The notes under the pieces: generated by a model
Seen by the model: the letters and a program-made list of their open reading frames with translations, nothing else
What the model was told of the DNA's origin: nothing
Database searches by the model: none
Assembly (NCBI GenBank): GCA_964011275.1
Contig: CAXGOB010000022.1
Location: 1 to 63,939, forward strand
Direction of reading: 5' to 3'
DNA: 63,939 nucleotides
Source: UBA7328 sp002471345
GTDB lineage: Bacteria > Bacteroidota > Bacteroidia > Chitinophagales > Saprospiraceae
Program-made: the position numbers and the translations under genes
Shown here: positions 1-9,423 of the stretch, in pieces
Layout: every line of letters starts with the position of its first letter
Numbering within the stretch: the stretch's first letter is position 1

Positions 1-53
1 CCGCGACCCCCTGCGTGACAGGCAGGTATTCTAACCAACTGAACTACCAGACC
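1..53 (-). tRNA. tRNA-Asp (GTC), 3' part cut by window edge
   Basis: Read on the minus strand, the sequence starts at 53 with the acceptor arm GGTCTGG, then TA, a D-arm (GTTCAGTTGGTTAGAAT) and an anticodon stem-loop with CTGTCAC, which gives anticodon GTC for aspartate. The variable loop and start of the T-arm follow. The T-loop and 3' acceptor strand lie outside the window, so about 53 of roughly 77 bases are present. Call made from visible folding and similarity to bacterial tRNA-Asp. Confidence 0.9.
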
Positions 54-183
54 AGTGTTTTTTCAAGAAGCTATTTTCTTGAGCTGGGCAAAAGTACTTA
101 TATACTTTTCAGTGTGCAATCATTTTAGTAGAAATTTTTCGTGATATTGAAAATTAAGAACATTTATTCTGAACAAAGAGATA

Positions 184-693
184 TCAAAGAGAATTGAAAT
201 TTTTTACAAATTGGTTCATTTGCTTAAAATCTAAACTTCCATTTACCGTTTTTAGATACTCCATTATTGCTACTGCTTTGTTAGCTCTGGTTTCCGATCT
301 CTTTCCTTGTCCTATTTGATATATTAGGCTCCTTTGTTTTCCTTTTGTCAATGTATGAAATACGTCATATGCATCTGGGTCTATACTCCACAACTCCGTT
401 AATTCCTCTGGTAACTCCATACCATATTCACTTTCATCCTTTTCCAAGTCCACAATTACCTGATCTCCAAGAGCGATGTCAAGTCTTGTTCTAATGTGTT
501 TGTGAAGAAGAATCATGTACTCACCCCCGCCTTTTGGCATAAGAGCACAATGAATTTTCATAGTGCCATTTAAGACTGCGACCATTCTTCTATCCGTATC
601 AATGAACTTATCTGATATTAGTTTGGGCACAGTAAGGTAATGCCCGTATACATTGGAATCTAAAATAGCAACTGTAGCGTTGAAAGAAGGCAT
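184..693 (-). CDS. DUF1905 / YdeI-OmpD-associated family protein
   Basis: A 169-residue soluble protein. Residues about 5-85 match the DUF1905 beta-barrel pattern (GTMKIHCALMPKGGGEYMIL, then a hydrophobic stretch with LGDQVIVDLE). Residues about 105-155 carry the YdeI/OmpD-associated signature, a D-x-F-x-x-L-x-x-GKQRSLIYQI stretch followed by TRANKAVAIMEYL. The family is widespread and its biochemical role is not established. It starts at the ATG at 691-693, seven bases after the stop of the upstream hydroxylase gene, so it is probably the last gene of a three-gene operon with DUF4833 and the hydroxylase. Family call is firm; function unknown. Confidence 0.8.
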   Translation of the reverse strand: MPSFNATVAILDSNVYGHYLTVPKLISDKFIDTDRRMVAVLNGTMKIHCALMPKGGGEYMILLHKHIRTRLDIALGDQVIVDLEKDESEYGMELPEELTELWSIDPDAYDVFHTLTKGKQRSLIYQIGQGKRSETRANKAVAIMEYLKTVNGSLDFKQMNQFVKNFNSL

Positions 694-700
694 GTTCAGG

Positions 701-1333
701 CTATCTCTTTGCCTCTTGAAAATCAGATCTTATGATTAGGTCCCAAAGTTTACTACTGACACCAAACCCTTTTTCATCATCTACATAATGATGCTTGAGG
801 TGATGAGACTTTAGTGCATTCCATAACTTCCCTTTTACTTGTACATGGTGAATCATATAATGGAACATATCATAAACTAGATAACCAGTCAAAAAGCCTC
901 CAAAAAATGGAAATATATTCTCTCCTTTAAAAAATAAAGTAAAAAAGAAGAAAAAGCCCGTAGCTAATGGAATGCTTACTGATGGAGGCATTACCAACCT
1001 TAATTTATCACATGGATAATCATGATGTATGCCGTGGAAAATAAAATGAATTTTTTTTCCAAATTCGGATGTTGGATGAAAATGAAAAACAAATCTGTGG
1101 AGAAAATACTCAGTGAATGTCCATATAAAAACTCCAGAAATATACAGCCCTGCTGCTGCAACTAATGTATATTCTGTAGAAGTAATCCCTCTAAACACTA
1201 AATAGCTAATAGTTGGTATAAAAATTAACAATGGTACCGACCAATGCACTTTAGATAGTGCATTCATAAAAGGATATTGAAAAAGTTTAATCGACTCTTC
1301 AGAATTACTCACATACATTTTCTTAGTACTCAT
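701..1333 (-). CDS. Membrane fatty acid hydroxylase / sterol desaturase superfamily
   Basis: A 210-residue integral membrane di-iron enzyme. The histidine clusters of the superfamily are visible: EYFLHRFVFH (H79, H84), FHGIHHD (H100, H103, H104), MFHYMIHH (H158, H162, H163) and KSHHLKHHY (H177, H178, H181, H182). Hydrophobic segments near 30-48, 58-75, 120-137 and 143-160 fit a four-helix fold. The spacing resembles fatty acid 2-hydroxylases (FA2H/Scs7) without the cytochrome b5 domain. In Bacteroidota a likely substrate is the acyl chain of sphingolipids or sulfonolipids, but that is inference. Its start overlaps the upstream DUF4833 stop by four bases (ATGA), which suggests translational coupling. 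Confidence 0.85.
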   Translation of the reverse strand: MSTKKMYVSNSEESIKLFQYPFMNALSKVHWSVPLLIFIPTISYLVFRGITSTEYTLVAAAGLYISGVFIWTFTEYFLHRFVFHFHPTSEFGKKIHFIFHGIHHDYPCDKLRLVMPPSVSIPLATGFFFFFTLFFKGENIFPFFGGFLTGYLVYDMFHYMIHHVQVKGKLWNALKSHHLKHHYVDDEKGFGVSSKLWDLIIRSDFQEAKR

Positions 1334-1857
1334 TGCTCGATTACTATTTTTTGATAAACAGGAATGGACGAATCTAAACTTTCGCCATAGAGTTCGATGT
1401 ATTTCACATCAGGGAAAACACCCATCTCTTGTGCGTAGACATAAATGTTTTTCAATCTAGATAGTTGTCCATCAAATTTGCATGTGACCATAAATTGATC
1501 ACTTTCTTTGCTTTTTGAAATATATAGGACTAGATTTTCGTAAGAAACAAAATTAAACTGAATTAAGTCATTACTTATTTCTTTCGAACTGTAACCATAG
1601 GCTAATTTGCTTTGGATATAGTTTAGTTCTTTTTTCTTTCCTCCCCAACTATATTGTATCCATGATGCTACCATGGGTAAATCTAAATCAACTAGTCCTG
1701 AAGAATTTCTATTCAACTCGTATATAACCGTGTTTTCATTTTGATTTCGTTGAATATAAAAAAGCAAATCTTCAGTCTCATCAGGGACAGGATAGTGCCT
1801 AGGCAAGCCTGCTTCTCCTGGCAATTGCTCTATTTTCTTTATTCTCTCAGATTTCAT
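1330..1857 (-). CDS. DUF4833 family protein
   Basis: A 175-residue protein with the DUF4833 pattern: an opening LLFYIQRNQNENTVIYELN, then a W-I-x-Y region near residues 66-70 and an LAYGY segment. No clear signal peptide is present; the N-terminus is charged (MKSERIKKIEQLPGEAG). The family has no established function. It is the first gene of a minus-strand operon with a lipid hydroxylase and a YdeI-like protein, so a role in lipid or envelope chemistry is possible but unproven. A TAnnTTTG element lies 23-30 bases upstream of its start. Family call moderate to high. Confidence 0.75.
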   Translation of the reverse strand: MKSERIKKIEQLPGEAGLPRHYPVPDETEDLLFYIQRNQNENTVIYELNRNSSGLVDLDLPMVASWIQYSWGGKKKELNYIQSKLAYGYSSKEISNDLIQFNFVSYENLVLYISKSKESDQFMVTCKFDGQLSRLKNIYVYAQEMGVFPDVKYIELYGESLDSSIPVYQKIVIEQ

Positions 1858-1879
1858 GGTTATATACCTTCAACCATAG

Positions 1880-1887
1880 CAAATGTA
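1880..1887 (-). promoter_or_regulatory. Candidate -7 element (TACATTTG) for the DUF4833 operon
   Basis: On the minus strand the bases read TACATTTG, a match to the Bacteroidota -7 consensus TAnnTTTG, placed 23 bases before the ATG at 1857. A TTTG lies upstream with only 13 bases between, shorter than the usual spacing, so the -33 part is weak. Confidence 0.35.
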
Positions 1888-1946
1888 CAGAATATTGTAT
1901 CAAAGTGTGATGACCAAATATCATAAGAATTTTGGTCTCTCCTTTT

Positions 1947-4502
1947 TTAAAATTCTACTTTGAAGCGTGCTCTTATTCCGAGTCCTTTGACACCAAATAG
2001 TGTTGGAATTTCAGGGTTCTCCAAATAATTCAATCGTTTTACCACATCTACTCTTAATACTCTAAAAATATTTGTGATCCCTACACTGCCTTCCATATAC
2101 GGCGTTCCATCAAAATCGTATGTCAGCGGCACTCCATCTTCATTATTCATAAAATTTGGCAAACTTGAATTTAAAGCAGGATTGTTTCCATCAGAAAGAG
2201 ACCCATAAACCATTTTAAACGAAGCAACTTCTCGAAGTTTCAATTTTTTGAATAACGGAATTCTGTTGAAGAAAAATCCTTTGAAAAAATGTTCTGCTCT
2301 GAAAAAAGCATATTGATCCGCAGTAAATTCCAAAAAGTTCATCATATTAAAAGATTCCCTTTGGTAAGAGAAAGATTGATTTGCCCTTGGAATGAACAGG
2401 TTAATGTAAGGAAGTTCACCAAATATTTTTCCTGCTTCTATTCCCACATTCATATGACCAAGAATAGACATATTAAATCTTTTGAAAAACGCAGCATCAA
2501 ATCTTTGATAACTATAATCACTTCCTAATAAACCTTTGAATGATCCAGTATATCTCAATCTAAATATCGGATACTCATTTATGATTGGAGTTCTATATTG
2601 CCTACCTTGAATGAATTGTTTATTTGGTGAAAACTCAAGCCCAACACCAAAAGATGTTGTTTCTATATTATCTATAAAATCAGGTTCGCCATCTTCATTA
2701 ATAAATGGTAATACCAGATCTCCATAAGGCACTATACCCTTGTCCGAAAACATAAAGTCAACAGCAACACTAGGTAACTCTTTTGTATATTCAAAACTTA
2801 ATTCTTTCTCTAAGATCATTCGATTAGTGGCACCTCTTCTTGCTGAAAGCAATAAATTATCACCTTGAATAAACTGAAGAGCTTGGCCTGGAAAGGTTAC
2901 CTCTTGCTGATAAGTGGCCCTTAAATAATGTCTCGGATTTACTTTATAATCTTCATTAAAACTATAAGTCAGAGATCCTTTGTATTTAAACCTTTTATCC
3001 CTAGTGCCATAAGCGACATATCCATCAAGAAGTAGTTTTTTATTGAAATCGAAATTAGTTTCTACTCCTAATTTGAATCTTGACCCTTCTACTTGATTAA
3101 AACTATAAAATGTAGGCAAAGGACCTAAATCAAACTTTGGAAAAGGAGCATAGCCGGTGGTGAAAATTCTTACACCAGAAATAAGTCTCCGATATGCTGG
3201 TAAAGTAACAAGTGTATCAATCATCTCATATAGACCCTCCTGGTTCTCTGTAAGGGAAACTAACCTTTCATCCCTCCAATAATCCGAACTTCGATCATAA
3301 GCGCCTTCTTTAATGACCACTTTATTCACATGATTGAAGTTAGATTTGTCTTTAGGCTCTTCAAAATCAAAATTGTCGACTACTATAGAACGAGTGCCGT
3401 AAAACCCAAGTCCATTTTTAGCGACAGAAAAGTCCATGACTATTTCATCCTTGGTTTTAATAAAAGCGCTGTCGTAAGGCTCAAATTCTTGAATTACTTT
3501 TAAATCTCTTACAAAGTTGAGGTGGATATCTCCAATTATTCCAAAATCAGCTTTGACCACTCTATTCTTTGCATCGTCAGAAACATACAAATCACCGGTG
3601 AATCCAAAATTAGCCTTGTTCTTTGGTATGAATCCCAATCTAATGCTCTTGGTATCATTCACTACCAATGAATCCAATATGTAAAAACGATAAAAATTAA
3701 GTGCTAAAGGTGAAATAGGACTGACAAAACTGTTATCCAATATGGGTACTGAGTTATTATAAATGTCAACATCTTGATAAAGGAAATCCAACATGTCTGT
3801 GAGACTTTTGTCATCAATCGTCTCATCAAATTTTGTCATCCTTATAGCATCACGTATTTCTTTTCTATCCTTTGGGTTTTTCCTGAAATGCACTTCAGAA
3901 TTCACTTCTTGCAAGTAAATAGGAAGAAAGACTTTGCCATTCACTTCAGATGTATCTAAATAATTCCATAGAAGTTCGAACTTGTTAAATATTTTACGAC
4001 TCTTGAATTCTTCAGTGATATTATTAATATCTAACTCAATCCGTTCATATTGATCGTGCTTGTAGAAATCTTGCCCTTCTAGCCTATTAGTACCTTTGTT
4101 TTTAATAACCTTACGCATTAGCTCAACAGCAGGATTTCCTTTTTTACGATATCTACCTTTTTTAGCGATTACAGTTACATTCTGAAGTTGTAAGGACTCG
4201 GCTTTCAATCTAAAAATCAAATCATTTCTAACCTCTTTATTAATGGTCAAAGCCATGTCTTCATATCCTAAGAATGAAGCAGTGACAGATTCTGTCGCAT
4301 ATCTCGTGTCTATAGAAAAGACTCCATCTAAATCTGTTGTGGTTCCTACATTTGAATTTGTAAAGAAAACACTAACAAATGGAAGAGGTTCACCTGTTTT
4401 TATATCAAATACCTTCCCTCTCACTTTAGTGACTCCTTGAGCCAAAATCGATGAGCTAATGATAAATAATGAAAGAATTGTTAAAACCTTTTTCATATTC
4501 AA
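1947..4502 (-). CDS. DUF5686 / carboxypeptidase-regulatory-like outer-membrane protein
   Basis: An 851-residue secreted protein. Residues 1-21 form a signal peptide ending in SSILAQG. Residues about 25-110 are a carboxypeptidase-D regulatory-like (CarbopepD_reg_2) domain with the usual VRGKVFDIKTGEPLPFVSVF start. The remainder matches DUF5686, with many alternating aromatic/hydrophobic strands and a C-terminus ending in RARFKVEF, which fits an outer-membrane beta-barrel. This architecture is common in Bacteroidota surface proteins and resembles a TonB-receptor without a plug. No SusD-like partner or peptidase lies next to it. Substrate unknown. A TAnnTTTG promoter candidate sits about 35 bases upstream. 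Start chosen at ATG 4502 because it precedes the signal peptide. Confidence 0.85.
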   Translation of the reverse strand: MNMKKVLTILSLFIISSSILAQGVTKVRGKVFDIKTGEPLPFVSVFFTNSNVGTTTDLDGVFSIDTRYATESVTASFLGYEDMALTINKEVRNDLIFRLKAESLQLQNVTVIAKKGRYRKKGNPAVELMRKVIKNKGTNRLEGQDFYKHDQYERIELDINNITEEFKSRKIFNKFELLWNYLDTSEVNGKVFLPIYLQEVNSEVHFRKNPKDRKEIRDAIRMTKFDETIDDKSLTDMLDFLYQDVDIYNNSVPILDNSFVSPISPLALNFYRFYILDSLVVNDTKSIRLGFIPKNKANFGFTGDLYVSDDAKNRVVKADFGIIGDIHLNFVRDLKVIQEFEPYDSAFIKTKDEIVMDFSVAKNGLGFYGTRSIVVDNFDFEEPKDKSNFNHVNKVVIKEGAYDRSSDYWRDERLVSLTENQEGLYEMIDTLVTLPAYRRLISGVRIFTTGYAPFPKFDLGPLPTFYSFNQVEGSRFKLGVETNFDFNKKLLLDGYVAYGTRDKRFKYKGSLTYSFNEDYKVNPRHYLRATYQQEVTFPGQALQFIQGDNLLLSARRGATNRMILEKELSFEYTKELPSVAVDFMFSDKGIVPYGDLVLPFINEDGEPDFIDNIETTSFGVGLEFSPNKQFIQGRQYRTPIINEYPIFRLRYTGSFKGLLGSDYSYQRFDAAFFKRFNMSILGHMNVGIEAGKIFGELPYINLFIPRANQSFSYQRESFNMMNFLEFTADQYAFFRAEHFFKGFFFNRIPLFKKLKLREVASFKMVYGSLSDGNNPALNSSLPNFMNNEDGVPLTYDFDGTPYMEGSVGITNIFRVLRVDVVKRLNYLENPEIPTLFGVKGLGIRARFKVEF

Positions 4503-4535
4503 TTGTGACGTCTAAGTTTTTTGGTTTTCAAGGCA

Positions 4536-4566
4536 CAAAAGTACTTTGATTGAAACCAAAATGAAA
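4536..4566 (-). promoter_or_regulatory. Candidate promoter of the DUF5686 gene
   Basis: On the minus strand TACTTTTG (4536-4543) matches TAnnTTTG, and a TTTC stands exactly 19 bases upstream (4563-4566) in the -33 position, one base from TTTG. The ATG at 4502 would then have a leader of roughly 27 bases. Confidence 0.45.
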
Positions 4567-4738
4567 GCTACAAACATGAATTGTGTGAAAGTGTTCAGCT
4601 ATTTAAGAATGCTTTAAGATTTAGTAGGTTCATTGACCTGTATAAGACATGATTCATCATAATGATCTCTGTTTAAAAATTGCAAGAATGTTGTCATATG
4701 ACTTTTGAAATTCTTTTATTTGTTCAAAATCAAAAACT

Positions 4739-5800
4739 ATGGTCAATTCAAAGATTGCTGGAATAGGATACTATGTTCCTGAAAAGGAAGTAACAAATGA
4801 TGATCTGGCTCAATACATGGAGACCTCTGATGCATGGATACAAGAACGAACAGGTATAAAAAGTAGGAGATACGCAGAAAAACATAAAGAGACGACAACA
4901 ACTATGGGAGCAAGGGCTGCAGAAAAAGCCATTGAGGATGCAGGTATTGCAAAGGAAGAAATTGATTTTATAATTTTCGCAACACTCAGTCCTGACTACT
5001 ATTTCCCTGGATGTGGTGTGCTTGTTCAAAGAGAATTGGGGATTTCCAATTTAGAAATGGGCGCCCTAGATATTAGAAATCAATGTTCAGGATTTATTTA
5101 TGGGTTATCAGTTGCAGACAAATTTGTGAAATCAGGCCAATATAAAAATGTCCTTCTCATTGGCTCCGAAATGCATTCCATGGGAATAGATTTTTCTACC
5201 AAAGGAAGAAATGTAACGGTCATATTTGGGGATGGAGCTGGAGCTGTAGTGTTACAACCTGAAAAAGATCTTAATAAAGGAATTCTTACTACTCATCTAC
5301 ATTCTGATGGACGTGATGCTGAAGAATTATCATTTATATCTCCTGGCTCTCACGGAGGTTATCATGATAAAGAAGGGTTTGAAGATTTCGGATTTGTTGA
5401 CCCTGATGTCCCAGGAGAAATATTTATCACTGAAAAAATAGCTAAAGATGGAACCTACCCATACATGAATGGACCAGCTGTTTTCAAAAAAGCTGTGAAG
5501 AAATTTCCTGAAGTTATAATGACAGCCCTAAAAACTAAGGGATATGATACTAAGGACATAGACATGCTCATTCCTCATCAGGCTAATTTGAGAATTTCTC
5601 AATTTGTTGCCAAAACGCTAGGACTAGGTCCAAATCAAGTACATAATAACATTCAAAAATATGGAAATACTACAGCGGCTTCTGTCCCAATTGCTCTAGC
5701 AGAAGCAATTGAACTGGGAAAAATAAAAGATAATGACTTAGTATGCCTTGCAGCCTTCGGTAGTGGATTCACCTGGGGTTCTGCCTTAATAAGGTGGTAA
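4739..5800 (+). CDS. fabH: 3-oxoacyl-[ACP] synthase III family protein
   Basis: A 353-residue thiolase-fold condensing enzyme of the KAS III family, which joins acyl-CoA to malonyl-ACP to start fatty acid synthesis. The catalytic triad is intact: Cys116 in IRNQCSGFIYG, His in MLIPHQANLRI and Asn in QKYGNTTAASVPIALAEA. The C-terminal AAFGSGFTWGSALIRW motif is also typical. It is somewhat longer than E. coli FabH (317) because of an insertion around residues 195-235, seen in a second FabH subgroup that may use branched or special primers; that specificity is inferred. It stands alone on the plus strand, away from the main fab/acp genes, so it may be a paralogue rather than the only FabH. Confidence 0.9.
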   Translation: MVNSKIAGIGYYVPEKEVTNDDLAQYMETSDAWIQERTGIKSRRYAEKHKETTTTMGARAAEKAIEDAGIAKEEIDFIIFATLSPDYYFPGCGVLVQRELGISNLEMGALDIRNQCSGFIYGLSVADKFVKSGQYKNVLLIGSEMHSMGIDFSTKGRNVTVIFGDGAGAVVLQPEKDLNKGILTTHLHSDGRDAEELSFISPGSHGGYHDKEGFEDFGFVDPDVPGEIFITEKIAKDGTYPYMNGPAVFKKAVKKFPEVIMTALKTKGYDTKDIDMLIPHQANLRISQFVAKTLGLGPNQVHNNIQKYGNTTAASVPIALAEAIELGKIKDNDLVCLAAFGSGFTWGSALIRW

Positions 5801-5987
5801 AAAATAGGACAAAAGATTCATTCTAAATTTTTCAAGAATTGAGATAGACGGGGTTGAAAAAACAGATTAGGTCTTTCGTCTATTGAAGTTACATTCACTG
5901 TTTTAAATGTAATCCTAATAGAATCTTTCTTTATGCTAAATTCAATTCTATATGTGAACTCTTACTTTAACCTGATGATTTAAAATG

Positions 5988-6713
5988 TTATCTTTTGTAG
6001 TAAGATTGAATATTACGAGTTCTTAATTTCAGCACTCCAAGAATAGCTTCTTTTATAATACTTACATTCATCTTAGAGGTTCCCAACTCTCTATCTTTGA
6101 AAACAATCGGGACTTCTTTGATTTTAAACCCATGCTTCCAGAAAACATATTTCATCTCTATTTGGAAAGCATATCCCACAAATCCAATCTTATCAAGATT
6201 TATTGATTTTAGCACTCTATCCGTATAACATACAAATCCTGCTGTAGGATCCTTAACCGGCATTTGAGTAATCAATTGTACATAGATAGATGCTCCTCTA
6301 CTGAGTACAATCCTTTCCCATGACCAATCTTTAACGCCACCGTTTCTAATATACCTTGATCCTACAGAAATATCTGCATCTTCTTTGCAAGCTTCGTAAA
6401 GCTCTTCTAGTTTTTCAGGAGGGTGAGAAAAATCGGCATCCATTTCAATCAAATGAGTATAACCATGATCAAGTCCGTACTTAAAACCTGCTATATAAGC
6501 CGTACCAAGCCCCATCTTACCGGCTCTTCCTAGAAGGTGTAATCTTTCACGATAATTTTTTTGAGACGCCTTGACTAAGTTTTGAGTTCCATCTGGACTA
6601 TTGTCATCTACTATAAGCATATGAAATCCAGACGGTAGCGTCATCACAGCATCTATAATGAGCTGGATATTCTCTTTTTCGTTATACGTGGGAATAATGA
6701 CAAGTGGCTTCAA
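5988..6713 (-). CDS. Polyprenol monophosphomannose synthase-like glycosyltransferase (GT2)
   Basis: A 241-residue GT-A glycosyltransferase related to dolichyl-phosphate mannose synthase (Dpm1). The N-terminus LVIIPTYNEKENIQLII, the LIVDDNSPDGTQ nucleotide site and the metal-binding EMDADFSHPPE are all present. AGKMGLGTAYIAGFKYGLDHG is also a Dpm1 hallmark. No C-terminal membrane helices are visible, so this is the short soluble form. It would make polyprenyl-phosphate mannose for membrane glycosyltransferases, such as the GT-C-type DUF2723 protein at 32.4 kb; that pairing is inference. It starts 69 bases from the E1 gene on the same strand and may be cotranscribed. Confidence 0.88.
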   Translation of the reverse strand: MKPLVIIPTYNEKENIQLIIDAVMTLPSGFHMLIVDDNSPDGTQNLVKASQKNYRERLHLLGRAGKMGLGTAYIAGFKYGLDHGYTHLIEMDADFSHPPEKLEELYEACKEDADISVGSRYIRNGGVKDWSWERIVLSRGASIYVQLITQMPVKDPTAGFVCYTDRVLKSINLDKIGFVGYAFQIEMKYVFWKHGFKIKEVPIVFKDRELGTSKMNVSIIKEAILGVLKLRTRNIQSYYKR

Positions 6714-6782
6714 TGTTATACCTTTCTTAGAAGTGTAATATTACAAAAAGTTATAATATTTTGAATCTTGTTTGACAGAAGA

Positions 6783-9188
6783 TTAGATGATAGACTTTTC
6801 ATAAACTATAGCGTATAATGCTTCAAAAACATCTTCTGCTTGAGGTTTGGTATAATAATCCCCATCAGAACCATAAGGCGATCTATGATCCTTTGAAGAA
6901 ACAGTTTTAGGAGGCATATCAAGGTACTGATAACCATTCCAATCTTCCATTACTTTTTGCAACATGTAAGCACTTCCTCCACCAGGAACGTCTTCATCCA
7001 TAAAAATAATCCTATTTGTTTTCTTTAATGAATTAACAATCACACCTTCCAAATCAAATGGCATTAAAGTCTGTACATCTACAAGTTCAACAGAAATGTC
7101 TTGCATCTCAGCCAATTCTATTGCTTTCTCCGCCACTCTTATACAACTTCCATAAGTCACTAAGGTAACATCCTCACCTTTTTGAAGAACTTCTGGGACA
7201 CCAAGTGGAATATTATATTCACCGATATTAGAAGGGAGTTTTTCCTTAATACGATATCCATTGAGTGGTTCTATTACTATGGCAGGGTCCATAGATGCCA
7301 GCATTGTATTATACATACCTGCTGCTTGCACAAGGTTTCTTGGAACACAGAGATAGATTCCCTTCAAAGAATTCAACAATGTGCCCATTGGAGATCCTGT
7401 ATGCCATATTCCTTCTAATCTATGACCCCTTGTACGAATGATTACTGGTGCTGCTTGTATATTATTACTTCTATATCTTAATGTAGCAAGATCGTCTGTA
7501 AGAGGAGTCAGGCCATAATAAATGTAATCGAGATATTGAATTTCTGCTATAGGTCTCAGTCCTCGAAGTGCCATACCTATTGCTTGGCCTACAATACTCC
7601 ATTCCCTAATGCCACTATCATAGATCCTATCAGAACCATATTTTTCTTGCAGCCCAGAAAGACCTTGATTCACGTCACCTATAAAACCTACATCTTCACC
7701 AAATGCTAAGACATTAGGGTGTTTTTTGAATATGATATCAAAATACCTATTCATAATTTCATAACCATTGATGTCTGGAGCCTCTTCCTGAAATTCTGGA
7801 TGGATCACTGGTACATTTAGAGCTGAAGTCGGACCTTCTGCAAATAGATGTGTACCATAATACTGTTTTATCTCTTCAGAAACTTCTGCTATAATTTCAA
7901 GAAAATCATCATTTTCATCAGGAAGAAGATAGGCTGCTCTTTTTGCCAATATCAAAATTTCCTTTCTGGTTACATCAGGTTCTCTTTTATAGGTATTGAA
8001 AAGAGTCTCAAGTTCTGTATAATCAGGATGGTCAGCCCGAGCATTCTCCATTAAATCTTCTAGAGCCTCTATTCTATTCTGTAGCGGATTTCGAGATTTT
8101 TTCCATGCTTCAGCTCGGCATCTTTTTGCGTATAGTTTTGCCTCCTCTCTAAGATCTAAATAATCATCTTCTGAAACTATTCCATTTTCAATTATCCAAT
8201 CTGAAAATTTCTTTATACAGTCGGATTCTTCTTCAAATTCTAGACGTTCCTTTGTCTTATATCTTTCATGTGAACCTGAAGTAGAATGGCCTTGAGGTTG
8301 TGTACATTCTTGTACATGAATAAGAGCAGGCATATGACCTTTTCTAGCTTTGCTTATGGCCTTGTCGAAGGTTACACAGAGTTGAGTATAATCCCATGCC
8401 TTTGCTGTGTACATGTCCATCCCATTCCCATCTTCATCTCTAAGAAACCCTTCCATTGCTCTTGAAATGCTTGCTTTGGTAGTCTGATATTCTACTGGAA
8501 CTGATATGCCAAAACCGTCATCCCATACAATCATCACAAGTGGCACTTGATGTACACATGCAGCATTCATTACCTCCCAAAAAGCCCCTTCAGAAGTACT
8601 AGCATCGCCTATGGTACTGATGCACACCTCATTTCCATTACCAAATTTTTCCTTTAGCTCTTCTAAGTTTGGTATTTTTCTATATTTCTCAGATGCCATG
8701 GCTAGTCCTAATGCCCTTCCCACTTGACCCGCAGTTGCTGAAGTATCAGAAGAAATATTATATCGGGACGTTTGATCTACCCATTCTCCTTCTTCATTCA
8801 AAAACGTAGATGCAAAATGTGTATTCATTTGACGCCCACCAGAAAACGGATCGTTTATGGGATCGCTATAAAGTTGAGCAAGAAATGAGTGCACATCAGA
8901 TTCTCCTAATGCAAAGAGCAATGTTTGATCTCGATAATACCCAGATCTGTAATCACCTTTCTTAAAATATTTGGCAAGTGCTACTTGTGGAAGTTCTTTT
9001 CCAGCTCCGAATATTCCAAACTTTCCTCGACCTAGAAGTACATCTTTTCTGCCTTGCAAGCTGACTTCTCTACTGACTAGACATATCCAAAGGTCACGAA
9101 TAATATCATTTTTAAACTTTTCATCCTTTGACTTTTCCTTTGCAGTGAGTTGCAAAAGAAGATCATTGTCAAGGATGGAGGTGGTCAT
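6783..9188 (-). CDS. 2-oxoacid dehydrogenase E1, alpha and beta subunits fused
   Basis: An 801-residue thiamine-diphosphate enzyme with both E1 subunits in one chain. The alpha half (about 50-350) holds the TPP motif IGDASTSEGAFWEVMNAA and the CTQPQGHSTSGSHERYKT segment. A linker at about 350-465 follows. The beta half (about 468-795) has LAFGEDVGFIGDVNQGL, EIQYLDYIYYGL and MDEDVPGGGSAYM. It decarboxylates a branched-chain 2-oxoacid or pyruvate and passes the acyl group to an E2 lipoyl protein. Fused E1 proteins of this kind are usual in Bacteroidota. No E2 or E3 gene is in the window, so the exact substrate cannot be settled; branched-chain is the better guess. Confidence 0.9.
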   Translation of the reverse strand: MTTSILDNDLLLQLTAKEKSKDEKFKNDIIRDLWICLVSREVSLQGRKDVLLGRGKFGIFGAGKELPQVALAKYFKKGDYRSGYYRDQTLLFALGESDVHSFLAQLYSDPINDPFSGGRQMNTHFASTFLNEEGEWVDQTSRYNISSDTSATAGQVGRALGLAMASEKYRKIPNLEELKEKFGNGNEVCISTIGDASTSEGAFWEVMNAACVHQVPLVMIVWDDGFGISVPVEYQTTKASISRAMEGFLRDEDGNGMDMYTAKAWDYTQLCVTFDKAISKARKGHMPALIHVQECTQPQGHSTSGSHERYKTKERLEFEEESDCIKKFSDWIIENGIVSEDDYLDLREEAKLYAKRCRAEAWKKSRNPLQNRIEALEDLMENARADHPDYTELETLFNTYKREPDVTRKEILILAKRAAYLLPDENDDFLEIIAEVSEEIKQYYGTHLFAEGPTSALNVPVIHPEFQEEAPDINGYEIMNRYFDIIFKKHPNVLAFGEDVGFIGDVNQGLSGLQEKYGSDRIYDSGIREWSIVGQAIGMALRGLRPIAEIQYLDYIYYGLTPLTDDLATLRYRSNNIQAAPVIIRTRGHRLEGIWHTGSPMGTLLNSLKGIYLCVPRNLVQAAGMYNTMLASMDPAIVIEPLNGYRIKEKLPSNIGEYNIPLGVPEVLQKGEDVTLVTYGSCIRVAEKAIELAEMQDISVELVDVQTLMPFDLEGVIVNSLKKTNRIIFMDEDVPGGGSAYMLQKVMEDWNGYQYLDMPPKTVSSKDHRSPYGSDGDYYTKPQAEDVFEALYAIVYEKSII

Positions 9189-9312
9189 ATTATGGAATTT
9201 AGGCAGTCTCTCAATTTATAATTGCGAAAATAATCAGTTTTAAGATCAGTTTCAAAACAATCTTTGGCGTTTTGGATTAACCAATGATTAATAGAATATA
9301 CAATAATCCAGG

Positions 9313-9343
9313 TTTATTTTGGTTATTATATGTCGTAACTTTG
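9313..9343 (+). promoter_or_regulatory. Candidate promoter of the DUF1573 gene
   Basis: TAACTTTG (9336-9343) matches TAnnTTTG, and TTTA (9313-9316) stands exactly 19 bases upstream, one base from the -33 TTTG. A perfect TTTG at 9318 is closer than usual. The start codon is about 80 bases downstream, giving a leader of roughly 70 bases. Confidence 0.4.
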
Positions 9344-9423
9344 GAGAAGGAATTTAAATGATGAGATAATCTTTTCTTCCATTTAAAAAAGATTAAAAAC
9401 AAAACAACAAAATATTACTTCAT

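Noticed and set aside
4748..5029. Minus-strand open frame of 93 codons inside fabH
   Set aside because: It lies wholly opposite a strong conserved gene, has Cys/Phe-rich composition expected from antisense reading, and matches no family.
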